Source: Bacteroidia bacterium (GTDB taxonomy: Bacteria > Bacteroidota > Bacteroidia > J057 > JANWXU01). From it: a stretch of 55,056 nucleotides of DNA. This document shows positions 1 through 8,403 of the stretch, piece by piece. The position numbers were made by a program, and so were the translations under genes. The notes below the pieces were generated by a model. The model worked only from the letters and a program-made list of their open reading frames with translations. It had not been told where the DNA came from and did not search any database. The DNA lies in NCBI GenBank assembly GCA_025057395.1, contig JANWXU010000010.1:1-55056 (forward strand), read 5' to 3'. Position 1 is the first letter of the stretch. Each line of letters opens with the position of its first letter.

Positions 1-2
1 TA

Positions 3-1544
3 TTTTTGCCGTTAGAGATAAGTGGGGAGGGGCCATGGAGGTTGCGGTATAGGGAGAATGGCATAGAGAGGGGTTTGGATGTGGGGGTAGGGGATAGTGG
101 GTGGGTAGTTTATCCGGAGGTGAATAGTAGGTATGAGTTGGTGGGTTTGGAGGATAAGTATGGATGTGAGGGGTATGTGGAGGGGAGCGTGGAGGTGCGG
201 GTAGAGGAGGGACCGTTTGTTCGTTTTGGGGTTGAGCGGTTGGAGGTCTGTGCGGGGGGTAGGGTGGAGATACCGCTTGAATTGGGGGGGGTAGGTCCGT
301 GGGAGGTGTTGTATAGAGTGAATGGGGTGGATGGGGGCGTTTGGCGTGTGGGTGGGAGTGGTAGCGGTGCGGTGGTGGTTGGTAGTGTTTGGGAGGAGGT
401 GTTGGGGAATAGGGAATATGAGTTGGTGGGGGTTCGAGATGGTCGAGGGTGTAGTAGGAGTGTGTCGGGTTTGTTAAGAGTGGAGGTTCGAGGTGGTTTG
501 GGGGTTCGTGTGGTATCGCAGCGGGAGGCGGGTTGTGCGGGGGGTAGCATAAGTGTAGTGGGTGAGGGGGGAAGTGGGTCATATGTTTATAAGTTAGGGG
601 GTATAGAGAATAGGAGTGGGAAGTTTGAGGGTTTGAGTGGTGGGCGGTATGAGTTGGAGGTGAGGGATGGTTTTTGTGTAGTTCGTAGGTTAGTGGAGGT
701 GGCTGTGGGTCGGAGTGTTTCGCTGAGTCGGTTGGAGGTGGAGTCGAGTAACAGCGTACGTGCGGTGTGGCCGTTGGTGGTTGGTGCAAGGAGTTATAAT
801 ATTCGGTATCGGGAGGTGGGGAGTGGTAGTTGGATAGTGGTGGAGGGTTTGGTGGGAGGGGAAGCTCGATTGAATGAGTTGAGCGGAGGCAAGACATATG
901 AGTTTGAGTTACAGGTGGTTTGCGAGAGTGGGGTATTGTTGGAGTGGAGTAGTGGTTTGGGGGTTACGACGCCGGGGGTAAGTTGTGAAGGGGTTGGGAG
1001 GGTATTTGTAGAGGGTGTAGGGAGTAATAGTGCGATGGTGAGGTGGGAGGGTGTTGTGGGGGCGGTGTGTTACGAGGTGTCGTATGGTCCGATGAATGTG
1101 GATGTGGAGTTATGGGATCGGTTTAGTTTGGTGCCGAGCTCTGGTCGTAGTGTGGTATTGAGTGGTTTAGTGAGTGGAGTGGAGTATGGGGTTCGCGTGA
1201 GGGCGAACTGTTCATTATGTTCGAGGGTAGTTGGGAATAGGTCGGTGTGGAGTAGGGTAGAGCGGTTTGTGACGTTGGGGTTGCGGGGATTTGTGGGGGG
1301 TATTGTGGATGCTGGGGTGAGGGTATATCCGAATCCGAGTAGGGGGTTAGTGGAGGTTGTTGGTGGGGAGCATTGGGGCGAGCTGAAGGGGGTAGTGGTA
1401 AGGAGTTTAGCAGGGCGGGAGTTGATGCGGGTGGAGGGGGGTGTTGATGGTCGAATAGACTTAAGTGGTTTAAGGGGAGGAGTATATTTGTTAGAGTTAA
1501 CATATGAGGGGGGTTTTGGGGTGGTGCGTGTGGTGATAGAGTAG
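3..1544 (+). CDS. Secreted Ig/FnIII-repeat protein with T9SS type A sorting domain, 5' end outside window
   Basis: The reading frame is open at the left edge, and the protein begins inside an Ig-like repeat, so this is the 3' part of a longer gene. About 510 residues are visible: two Ig-like repeats containing GPW and YELVG, a short SprB-like segment, two fibronectin type III domains (about 235-330 and 335-435), and a C-terminal sorting domain starting at VRVYPNPSRG. Family knowledge places such proteins on the cell surface or outside the cell via the type IX system. The second FnIII domain is clearly paralogous to that of the protein at 17998-20388 (shared YGP, W, RxNC and NRS/DRS-WS pattern). 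Base use is very odd: the coding strand is packed with G and poor in C (31 G against 6 C in bases 181-240). The protein has about 5 Lys but about 50 Arg. Exact role unknown. Confidence 0.85.
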   Translation, partial: FLPLEISGEGPWRLRYRENGIERGLDVGVGDSGWVVYPEVNSRYELVGLEDKYGCEGYVEGSVEVRVEEGPFVRFGVERLEVCAGGRVEIPLELGGVGPWEVLYRVNGVDGGVWRVGGSGSGAVVVGSVWEEVLGNREYELVGVRDGRGCSRSVSGLLRVEVRGGLGVRVVSQREAGCAGGSISVVGEGGSGSYVYKLGGIENRSGKFEGLSGGRYELEVRDGFCVVRRLVEVAVGRSVSLSRLEVESSNSVRAVWPLVVGARSYNIRYREVGSGSWIVVEGLVGGEARLNELSGGKTYEFELQVVCESGVLLEWSSGLGVTTPGVSCEGVGRVFVEGVGSNSAMVRWEGVVGAVCYEVSYGPMNVDVELWDRFSLVPSSGRSVVLSGLVSGVEYGVRVRANCSLCSRVVGNRSVWSRVERFVTLGLRGFVGGIVDAGVRVYPNPSRGLVEVVGGEHWGELKGVVVRSLAGRELMRVEGGVDGRIDLSGLRGGVYLLELTYEGGFGVVRVVIE

Positions 1545-1570
1545 GGGTTGTGGGAAAAGGAGAGGAGAGA

Positions 1571-1606
1571 AGTTGCCTGGCTGATAGCTGGGCGACTTTT
1601 CTTTTT
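1571..1606 (+). terminator. Intrinsic terminator of the G-rich sorting-domain gene
   Basis: Bases 1571-1597 fold into a stem of about 12 pairs (including G-U) closed by the loop GAT, followed by TTTTCTTTTT. It lies 26 bases after the stop codon of the upstream gene and just touches the 3' end of the converging gene remnant. The G-rich character of the upstream gene continues through the untranslated tail to this hairpin and ends there. Confidence 0.8.
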
Positions 1607-1787
1607 AGAAGGGTCCTAATTCGTTTTTGATAAGGGTTAATAGGGATTGATATTCTTGGATGAGTTGTTGAATGACGTCTGAGGCGGAGCGGATTTGGGT
1701 AACAAGAGCGGCTGCTTGTCCTATTTCAAGTTCTCCCTCTTCTAGATTTCCTTCAAACATGCCTAAACGCGCACGCCCTTTATTCAA
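1605..1787 (-). pseudogene. C-terminal remnant of a nitronate monooxygenase / FabK-type flavin oxidoreductase
   Basis: The frame encodes about 59 residues containing GMFEGNLEEGELEIGQ, the typical end of NAD(P)H-dependent flavin oxidoreductases of the 2-nitropropane dioxygenase/FabK family, which are normally 310-360 residues long. A TAA stop sits directly before the first codon (TTG), and the next 180 bases upstream on this strand are AT-rich and contain no recognisable FMN- or substrate-binding part. I read it as a decayed or deletion-truncated gene. A separately expressed small protein cannot be excluded, but no start signal is visible. Its stop overlaps the T-run of the converging terminator. 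Confidence 0.65.
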
Positions 1788-1971
1788 TTACAGGAAGTTA
1801 CCTTATGTTTAGCCCTCTAATATTAAGAACTAAAGTTAGAAGCCTTTAATTTTTATTGCCTCTAATCTTTTCTTAATATTAATATCCACATTTTTTATTG
1901 CAATTCTTTCTTAGGGAAAAATTAGAGAGTAAATTAAACTTTTAACAAAGAAAAACAAGGGGAAAACTAAT

Positions 1972-3984
1972 TTATTGATTTTGTTTTTGAAGTGCTTGTT
2001 GGATAGATTGAAGCCCTGCATTAGCTTGAGGATGATTAGGCATTAGTTCTACTACTTTACGCCAAGCTTCCTGTGCTTGTAATAGCCTGCCGGTATTAAA
2101 ATAAATAGCTCCTAAATAATACCAATAATCTACCATTTTGGGTTCTAGACGAGTAGCATGTAAATAGGCTTCAATAGCCTTATCATATTGGCCTTTTAGA
2201 TTGTAACAAAATCCCAAATTTGACCAGGCTGTGGCGTATTTAGGATCAAAATAAACAGTTTTTTGAAGATTGTAAAAAGCGGAATCAATATTTCCCTTAA
2301 AGAAAGCTCTTTCTGCCCGTTTATAATAGACTTGCCCTAAAATTTCAGTGTATTTTACAATATCGGTATCGTGTGGGTTAATTCGATAGGCTCTATCCCA
2401 ATATTTTTCTGCGTTTACAGTATCGCCTAATACGTAATACATTTTTCCTAGATTTAATAAAGGGTTATAGAATTCAGGATATATTTCTACAGCTCTTTTG
2501 AGGTAAGGAATAGCCTGCCGCTGATATTCACGACGTTTTAAAGAATCTTTCTCCGCATCTGCTTTATTTAAAAAAGTTTGTGCACGAGATTTAAATATCA
2601 TCGCACTATTTGTAACCTGAACGTCACGGGCTACTAAAGTTTCGCTGTTATACCAATCTTTATTACGTTCAAAAGTTTTATACCAGCATAGCCATATCAT
2701 AATGCCCAAGCCCACATAGCTTATAACTTTGAGGGTAGGTGCTCTGAGGATATTACTAAGGCGACAGTAATAATAGTAGAAAATAATAGCTATTGTTGTA
2801 ACAAACCCCAATGAGCCTTGAAACACAAGGCGTTCTGCCATAAAACCCCCGATATTGATAAATATATTAGAAACAATTGAGATACTAGCATAAAAAAATA
2901 AAATACTCCAACCAATAGGATTTTTATGATATAAATATTTCAAGCCAAGTAGAGGAAATCCAAAATGAAGGATAAAAGAAAAGATAACAGAAGGGTAGTA
3001 AAGTTCTTTATAAGGAATTTCCTGATAAGAATAATCCCATGCTAGAGGGTGTGGCAATATTAAAAGGTGTAAATAATGGGTAAAAACATAAAAGATAGTA
3101 GCGTATTTTTGAGAGGTAGTTGCTTTGGAATAAGAATTATTGATCACGTCTACAATCTGTTCTCCCCCTAGACCAACAATATTATAACGGATTATTAAAT
3201 AAATAGATACCAGAACAAGGTAGGGCAGGGTTAAAAGAATAACTTCTTTGATTTTAGCACGAGTAAAACAAAAAAAAGTGATAGGAATAATAGCTAGAAA
3301 TGTAATAGCGTTTTCTTTTGAAAGAAGGCTAAGAAAAAAAAGAATAAAGGAGCCAACCCAATAGCTAAGGCGATAAGCCAGGTTAGTTTTTTCTAAGCCT
3401 TTGAATAAGGTGAAAAGTGAAAGTGTAGAAAGCAAAAGGGGTAATATTTCATCTCTTCCTTTAATATTAGCAACAACTTCTGTATGGATAGGATGAATTA
3501 AGAAAAATAAAGCAGCTAAGAAAGCGATGGGCAGGGGTAAGCAATACCGTACCAAGAAGAAGAAAATGCTAATTACACAGGCGGCATATAAAATTACATT
3601 AATAGCATGGCTGATCAGAGGGTTTTCTCCGCCTATAATTTCGTATTCAATAGCGAAGGTAATTTGGGGTAAGGGACGATACCTTCCGCCAGCAATAAGC
3701 TTTAAGTCTTTTTTGAGCCAGCCTGCAAAACTATCAGAAGTAAGAATATCGGGGATGCCAGCAATACCTTTTTTGGTAAAATCGTTATTATTAATTACAA
3801 TAGCGTCATCGAGTGCATAATCATTGAGTAGGGTATTTCCATAAAAAAGAAAACTCAGTAGGAAAAAAAGTACAGCTATAAACCCTAATGTATATTTGCC
3901 TAAAGGTTGAGAAACAGTTAAAGGAGTAATGATAAAGGGCTCTCTTTTAGGTGCAGACTTTTTTTCTACTTTTGAATTTTTCAT
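1972..3984 (-). CDS. TMTC-like (DUF1736) multi-pass membrane protein with C-terminal TPRs, copy 1
   Basis: 670 residues. The N-terminal two thirds is a polytopic membrane domain starting with a helix at about 31-50, followed by a DD pair (59-60), RYRPL (101-105) and HPIHTEVVANIKGRDE (164-179). These match eukaryotic TMTC proteins, which are GT-C fold O-mannosyltransferases, where the acidic pair lies in the first outer loop. The last 170 residues or so are TPR repeats (PEFYNPLLNLGKMYYVLGD and three similar units), probably periplasmic. It is the last gene of a three-copy tandem array, and its start overlaps the previous stop by 4 bases. Glycosyltransferase activity is inferred from fold and motifs; the donor and acceptor are not visible. 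Confidence 0.8.
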   Translation of the reverse strand: MKNSKVEKKSAPKREPFIITPLTVSQPLGKYTLGFIAVLFFLLSFLFYGNTLLNDYALDDAIVINNNDFTKKGIAGIPDILTSDSFAGWLKKDLKLIAGGRYRPLPQITFAIEYEIIGGENPLISHAINVILYAACVISIFFFLVRYCLPLPIAFLAALFFLIHPIHTEVVANIKGRDEILPLLLSTLSLFTLFKGLEKTNLAYRLSYWVGSFILFFLSLLSKENAITFLAIIPITFFCFTRAKIKEVILLTLPYLVLVSIYLIIRYNIVGLGGEQIVDVINNSYSKATTSQKYATIFYVFTHYLHLLILPHPLAWDYSYQEIPYKELYYPSVIFSFILHFGFPLLGLKYLYHKNPIGWSILFFYASISIVSNIFINIGGFMAERLVFQGSLGFVTTIAIIFYYYYCRLSNILRAPTLKVISYVGLGIMIWLCWYKTFERNKDWYNSETLVARDVQVTNSAMIFKSRAQTFLNKADAEKDSLKRREYQRQAIPYLKRAVEIYPEFYNPLLNLGKMYYVLGDTVNAEKYWDRAYRINPHDTDIVKYTEILGQVYYKRAERAFFKGNIDSAFYNLQKTVYFDPKYATAWSNLGFCYNLKGQYDKAIEAYLHATRLEPKMVDYWYYLGAIYFNTGRLLQAQEAWRKVVELMPNHPQANAGLQSIQQALQKQNQ

Positions 3985-6107
3985 TTTTGTTGGATAATTT
4001 TAAATACTGGCGCTTTAGGGTAAAGGGCATCTCTTGCCTGCTTGTGCTCCGGATTTATGCGAAGACACTCCTTCCAAGCCCAAACAGCAGAATCTTGCTT
4101 ACCATTATTAAAATAGCTCCAACCTAATCCGTACCAATGCTCAGCATTAGTTTTTTCATAGGATACTGCTAATTTGTAGTGATGTAGGGACGAATCGTTT
4201 CTGCCTACATTATAGTAGTACAATCCTAAATTGGAGTGAGCAGCAGCGTTTTTAGGGTCATACTGCAAAGCTTTATAGCATAATTGTATTGTTTTTTGAT
4301 ATTGTTGCAAAGCAAGCTCTTCTTTACCTTCCTTTCGGCTATGCTCTGCTTTTTTACCTAGTTCGTTTGCTTTTTGTATGTAAAGTCGGGCGATATTATT
4401 AATTAGGGTAGGATGTTTAGGGTTCACTTTATAAGCCTCCATGTAGATTTTTTCTTCTTCATCTAAGTACTTACCATCTTTATAAATTTCTTCTAAAAAA
4501 TAATATAACTGACCCATTATAATATAAGCTTCCATAAAGCCCTTATGTCTTTCAATAGCTTTACGTGCCCAAATAAGGCCTTCTTTAAGATAGGCCTTTT
4601 TTCTTTCTTCTACATTTTGGATTTTTTCCCAAGGCTCAGGCGGCATTGTTAGCTGTGTTTTGAGCTGGTCGGCATAAGCTGCATTAGTGCGAGCACTATG
4701 CGGGGCAGCGTATACGTCGTTAGCAAAAAGTTTGAGATTCCAAGCCCACTGTTCATTTCGTACAGATGTTTTCCAAAAGCACAAGCCTATGATTACAAAT
4801 AGAATCGTAATACTAAGTGCTATATTTTTTTTCTCCTGTCGATAATGTTCTAATATTTGAGTGAATATACCCCCCATTACGATAGCAAAACCAATAGATG
4901 GCTGAAAAAGAAAACGATCAGCTAGAAAGGCCCCCCCAATATTTAGTAGTATACTTGAAACAATAAAAATAGAAAGGTAATAAAATAAAATACCATAAGC
5001 GTAGATACTACGTTTAGGTAATTGCCAAAAGCCCCAACCTAGTAAAGCTGTATTGATAATTATTGCAGCCCAAACGCGAGGTTCATCTAAGTAGTAGTAA
5101 GGAATTTCGCTATAGGAATAGTCCCAAGCCTGAGGATGTGGCCAGATTACCAAGTGTAAATATTTAAGTAAGACGTAGACAATAGTAGCATACTTGTGAA
5201 TAACGCTGGGAGCATATAAAAATGCGTTATTCATTACATCATCGCTTGGCTCGAGGTTTAGGCCAATAGCTATACGAATAAGCAAATAAATGATAATTAC
5301 TACAACAATAGGCAGTGTATATCGAAGAATTTGCTTGTAATTTAAGGAAGTAAAAAAGTAAAGTGTTAGGGGCATAATACCTAGAAGCATTAATCCATTT
5401 TCTTTGGATAAAAGGGCAAGAAAAAACCACCCCCCTGCCCCTATTGCATATTTGTAATTTTGAGTTTGAATTGCCCTAAAAGTATGGTAAAAGGTGAGCA
5501 AAATAAACAGTAGTGATAGAATTTCGTCTCTGCCCTTAATATTAGCTACTGCTTCAACGTGAATAGGATGAATAGCAAAAATAAGAGTTGCTAAAAAAGC
5601 CCAAAGTGGCTTTTGGGGAATAAAATAATGAAAAAGTAGGAAATGTAGTAAAAATACTACTCCGCAATAAAGAACCACATTAATAAAATGGCTCATTTTA
5701 GGTTCGTGAGGATAGTAGTTTTTTTCGAATTCGGCAGGGGGCTTCATTTTACCCCATAATTGTTTTTCTATAGCAAAGGTTACGATAGAAAGAGGGCGGT
5801 AGCGCCCCCCTAAAAGTAGTTTAGGATCTTGATCAGGATTGTACCCTCTAAAGCTATCGTATCTTAAAATATTCCAAATGCCTGCAAAGCCCTTTTGGGT
5901 GTATTTATTTTGTTCAATTACTAAGCCGTCATCGACAGCATAGCCGTTATCCAACGTATTAGCATAAAAGATAAAGGAGATAATTATAAGAATGATAGAT
6001 TGCACTTTATAGCGTAGCCACCAAGGGGTAGGTGGGGGCAAGTTTATTGGTGCTACTCTTCGGCGTGCTGGTTGTTGAATTGGGGGCTTTTTTGTTTGTG
6101 TACCCAT
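3981..6107 (-). CDS. TMTC-like (DUF1736) multi-pass membrane protein with C-terminal TPRs, copy 2
   Basis: 708 residues, with the same plan as its neighbours: an N-terminal cytoplasmic tail rich in Pro and basic residues, a first membrane helix at about 35-50, a DD pair at 59-60, GRYRPL at about 101-106, and HPIHVEAVANIKGRDE in the next loop. The TPR tail covers roughly 500-700 and includes a charged insertion (EEKIYMEAYKVNPKHP and following). It sits in the middle of the array, 38 bases after copy 3 and overlapping copy 1, so the three are very likely co-transcribed. The copies are divergent in sequence but keep every conserved loop motif, which suggests three working enzymes with different specificity, not recent duplicates. 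Confidence 0.8.
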   Translation of the reverse strand: MGTQTKKPPIQQPARRRVAPINLPPPTPWWLRYKVQSIILIIISFIFYANTLDNGYAVDDGLVIEQNKYTQKGFAGIWNILRYDSFRGYNPDQDPKLLLGGRYRPLSIVTFAIEKQLWGKMKPPAEFEKNYYPHEPKMSHFINVVLYCGVVFLLHFLLFHYFIPQKPLWAFLATLIFAIHPIHVEAVANIKGRDEILSLLFILLTFYHTFRAIQTQNYKYAIGAGGWFFLALLSKENGLMLLGIMPLTLYFFTSLNYKQILRYTLPIVVVIIIYLLIRIAIGLNLEPSDDVMNNAFLYAPSVIHKYATIVYVLLKYLHLVIWPHPQAWDYSYSEIPYYYLDEPRVWAAIIINTALLGWGFWQLPKRSIYAYGILFYYLSIFIVSSILLNIGGAFLADRFLFQPSIGFAIVMGGIFTQILEHYRQEKKNIALSITILFVIIGLCFWKTSVRNEQWAWNLKLFANDVYAAPHSARTNAAYADQLKTQLTMPPEPWEKIQNVEERKKAYLKEGLIWARKAIERHKGFMEAYIIMGQLYYFLEEIYKDGKYLDEEEKIYMEAYKVNPKHPTLINNIARLYIQKANELGKKAEHSRKEGKEELALQQYQKTIQLCYKALQYDPKNAAAHSNLGLYYYNVGRNDSSLHHYKLAVSYEKTNAEHWYGLGWSYFNNGKQDSAVWAWKECLRINPEHKQARDALYPKAPVFKIIQQK

Positions 6108-6145
6108 GAACTTAATAAAATAAGATAAATAGATGCAAAATAAGT

Positions 6146-8176
6146 CTATTTTTGTAAACGTTGTAAAGCTGCCCTGGCAGATGTGTGATTAGGATTAATT
6201 TGTAATGCTTTTTGATAAGCCACTATTGCTTTTGCATTTTGTGCGGTTTCTCCTTCTTTTAAGCCATAAGCCCAACCTAGGCTATACCAATACTCAGCAT
6301 TTTGAGGCTCTATTTCTGTAGCCTTAGAAAAAGCATGTATTGCTTTGTCGTATTGACCAATTGCGCTATAGAAAACTCCTAGGTTGGACCATGCATTAGC
6401 ATGTTTAGGATCATAATTTGTGGCAATCTCTGCACTTTGGATAGCTAGGTTTAAATTTTTTTGATTATAGTATTCAATGGCTTTTTGATTATATAAGCGG
6501 CAGAGATTTTGTAATAAGGTAGGGTAATTGGGCTTATACTTGTAGGCTTGTAAGTAATATTTTTGAGCACTGTCTAAGTTATTTTTTAAAAAGTATGCTG
6601 TTCCTAGTTCCATAGCTGCTTGGGCATAGCCAGGATGAATTTGTATGGCTCTTGTAAGTAGGGGAATGGCTTGGTTGAGAAGTGCTTCTCTTTCAGGTGA
6701 ATTAGCAGGCATTTGATTAGCCTTTTCTACTAATTGCCCCCCCGCTGCGGCATTAGTTTTGGTGCTATTGGGGGCGGCAACCACATCGCGCATCACTAAG
6801 GTGTATCCATTGAACCAATCCTTATTACGACTAATTGTCTTTTGTAGGGCTAGAATAAGAGTTACTGCTAAAGTGATAATAACAGCCGTTGTAGAAAAAG
6901 AGCCTAGCTTTTGATTTTGATAAATATACCAAAAAATAGTGGCTAAAAATATACAAAAGCCCAAAGAAGCTTGAAAAAGAAATCTTTCTCCAATATAGCC
7001 ACCAATATTAATTACTAAATTAGAAACAATAAATAAAGAACCTACAAAAAACAAAATACTAAAAGCTAAAATTTTATCTAAAGAGATAGAAGAACCCATT
7101 TTATGATCCTTAAGAGTTTTTATAGCCCAAAAGATAGAACCTACGTATATCAAAACAGCTATAATAGCAATAGGATCGGTAAAATCTCGAAAAGGCATTT
7201 GAGCAAAGGAATAGTCCCAGGAAAGAGGATGAGGAAAGAATAGAAGTTGTAGGTAGAAAAGTAAAATACTAAAAATTGTAGCATATTTCACCCAAAAAGG
7301 CTTACCGTAATAAAAATTACTTAGAACATCTGTACTAGGAACACTAGGGTTAAAACCAATAAAATATAGGCGCCAACCTATATAGAAGATAAAAGTAATT
7401 AACAGGGGCAAAGCGGCAAAAGCAATTTTCTTCAGGTTTTGAGTTTGAAATATCCATAGGGTTAAGGGAAATAAAAATAATAGCATTATTCCATTTTCTT
7501 TTGAAAAAAGGGCTAGCAGGTAGGCAACGCCTAAGCCTATAGCTGTTTTCCATTTAGGGTTTAAGGCATAAGCAAATCCTAGATTTAATGTTAGGACGAC
7601 AAAAAGCATTGAAAGAAGCTCGTCTCTACCCTTGAGGCTAGCTACTACTTCACAATGAATAGGATGAACAGCAAATAAGAGAGTGGAAATTAAAGCAATA
7701 TAAGGATATTGTGGAAAAAGAAATTTTCTTTGCAATCGGTAGATTAACAAAAGAGTAATAGCAAAAAAAAGGATATTTATCTTGTGGCTTCGGTAGGGGT
7801 TAAAATCTAGGGGCGGAGGAGCATTTTTGGAAATTTCTCTTTCAATAGCAAAAGTTACAATTGCAAGGGGGCGGAAGTAACGTTTGGCAAAATCAGGAGA
7901 ATCTCCCCAAAATCCGTGAAAACTGTCTTTAGTAAGAATATCGGGTATTCCCTTGATACCATTTCGAGTGTATACATTTCCATAGGTATACATTTGGTCA
8001 TCGCCTGCATATTCGTGGTCATGGGTGTTGCCAAAAGCGAGTATAGCGGCAATTACTATGATTATTGCATGTACAAACCACTGGCTTAATATAGGGGGGG
8101 TAGCCTTTTTATTGGTAATTTGTATTTGATTGGCAGTTGAAGTGGATACCTTATTACTTTTAGATGATTTTGCCAT
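6146..8176 (-). CDS. TMTC-like (DUF1736) multi-pass membrane protein with C-terminal TPRs, copy 3
   Basis: 676 residues from the ATG at 8176. An in-frame ATG 30 bases further upstream also exists, but starting at MAKSSKSNKV puts the DD pair at residues 59-60, exactly as in the other two copies. Motifs seen: YAGDD, TKDSFHGF, RYFRPL, HPIHCEVVASLKGRDE, then further membrane helices and about five TPR units from roughly 490 to the end. It is the promoter-proximal gene of the array and diverges from the giant adhesin gene at 8404 across a 227-base region. A TAACTTTG-like -10 element is present on this strand at 8252-8259, but I see no good upstream partner for it. Confidence 0.8.
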   Translation of the reverse strand: MAKSSKSNKVSTSTANQIQITNKKATPPILSQWFVHAIIIVIAAILAFGNTHDHEYAGDDQMYTYGNVYTRNGIKGIPDILTKDSFHGFWGDSPDFAKRYFRPLAIVTFAIEREISKNAPPPLDFNPYRSHKINILFFAITLLLIYRLQRKFLFPQYPYIALISTLLFAVHPIHCEVVASLKGRDELLSMLFVVLTLNLGFAYALNPKWKTAIGLGVAYLLALFSKENGIMLLFLFPLTLWIFQTQNLKKIAFAALPLLITFIFYIGWRLYFIGFNPSVPSTDVLSNFYYGKPFWVKYATIFSILLFYLQLLFFPHPLSWDYSFAQMPFRDFTDPIAIIAVLIYVGSIFWAIKTLKDHKMGSSISLDKILAFSILFFVGSLFIVSNLVINIGGYIGERFLFQASLGFCIFLATIFWYIYQNQKLGSFSTTAVIITLAVTLILALQKTISRNKDWFNGYTLVMRDVVAAPNSTKTNAAAGGQLVEKANQMPANSPEREALLNQAIPLLTRAIQIHPGYAQAAMELGTAYFLKNNLDSAQKYYLQAYKYKPNYPTLLQNLCRLYNQKAIEYYNQKNLNLAIQSAEIATNYDPKHANAWSNLGVFYSAIGQYDKAIHAFSKATEIEPQNAEYWYSLGWAYGLKEGETAQNAKAIVAYQKALQINPNHTSARAALQRLQK

Positions 8177-8403
8177 AACCAAGCAAATATAATTTTCAAG
8201 GCGCAAATAGGAAAACCTAATTTTAGCTTTCGTTGCATATTTTTATAAATGCAAAGTTACAGCATTAAAAATGGTTAGAAATAATTCCTTAGTTGTAAGA
8301 AATTAAACTTCAATAAGTTGTACTTGTGTAAATAAAATTTTTAGCTTAGCTAGTATTCTTTCAGCTGCCTTTGTAACTTGTAAAATAAAAGATTAAACAT
8401 AAT

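Noticed and set aside
110-1503. Long minus-strand reading frames rich in Pro, Ser and Thr
   Set aside because: They are mirror images of the G-rich gene on the other strand. C-rich complementary DNA lacks stops and gives low-complexity protein with no domain.
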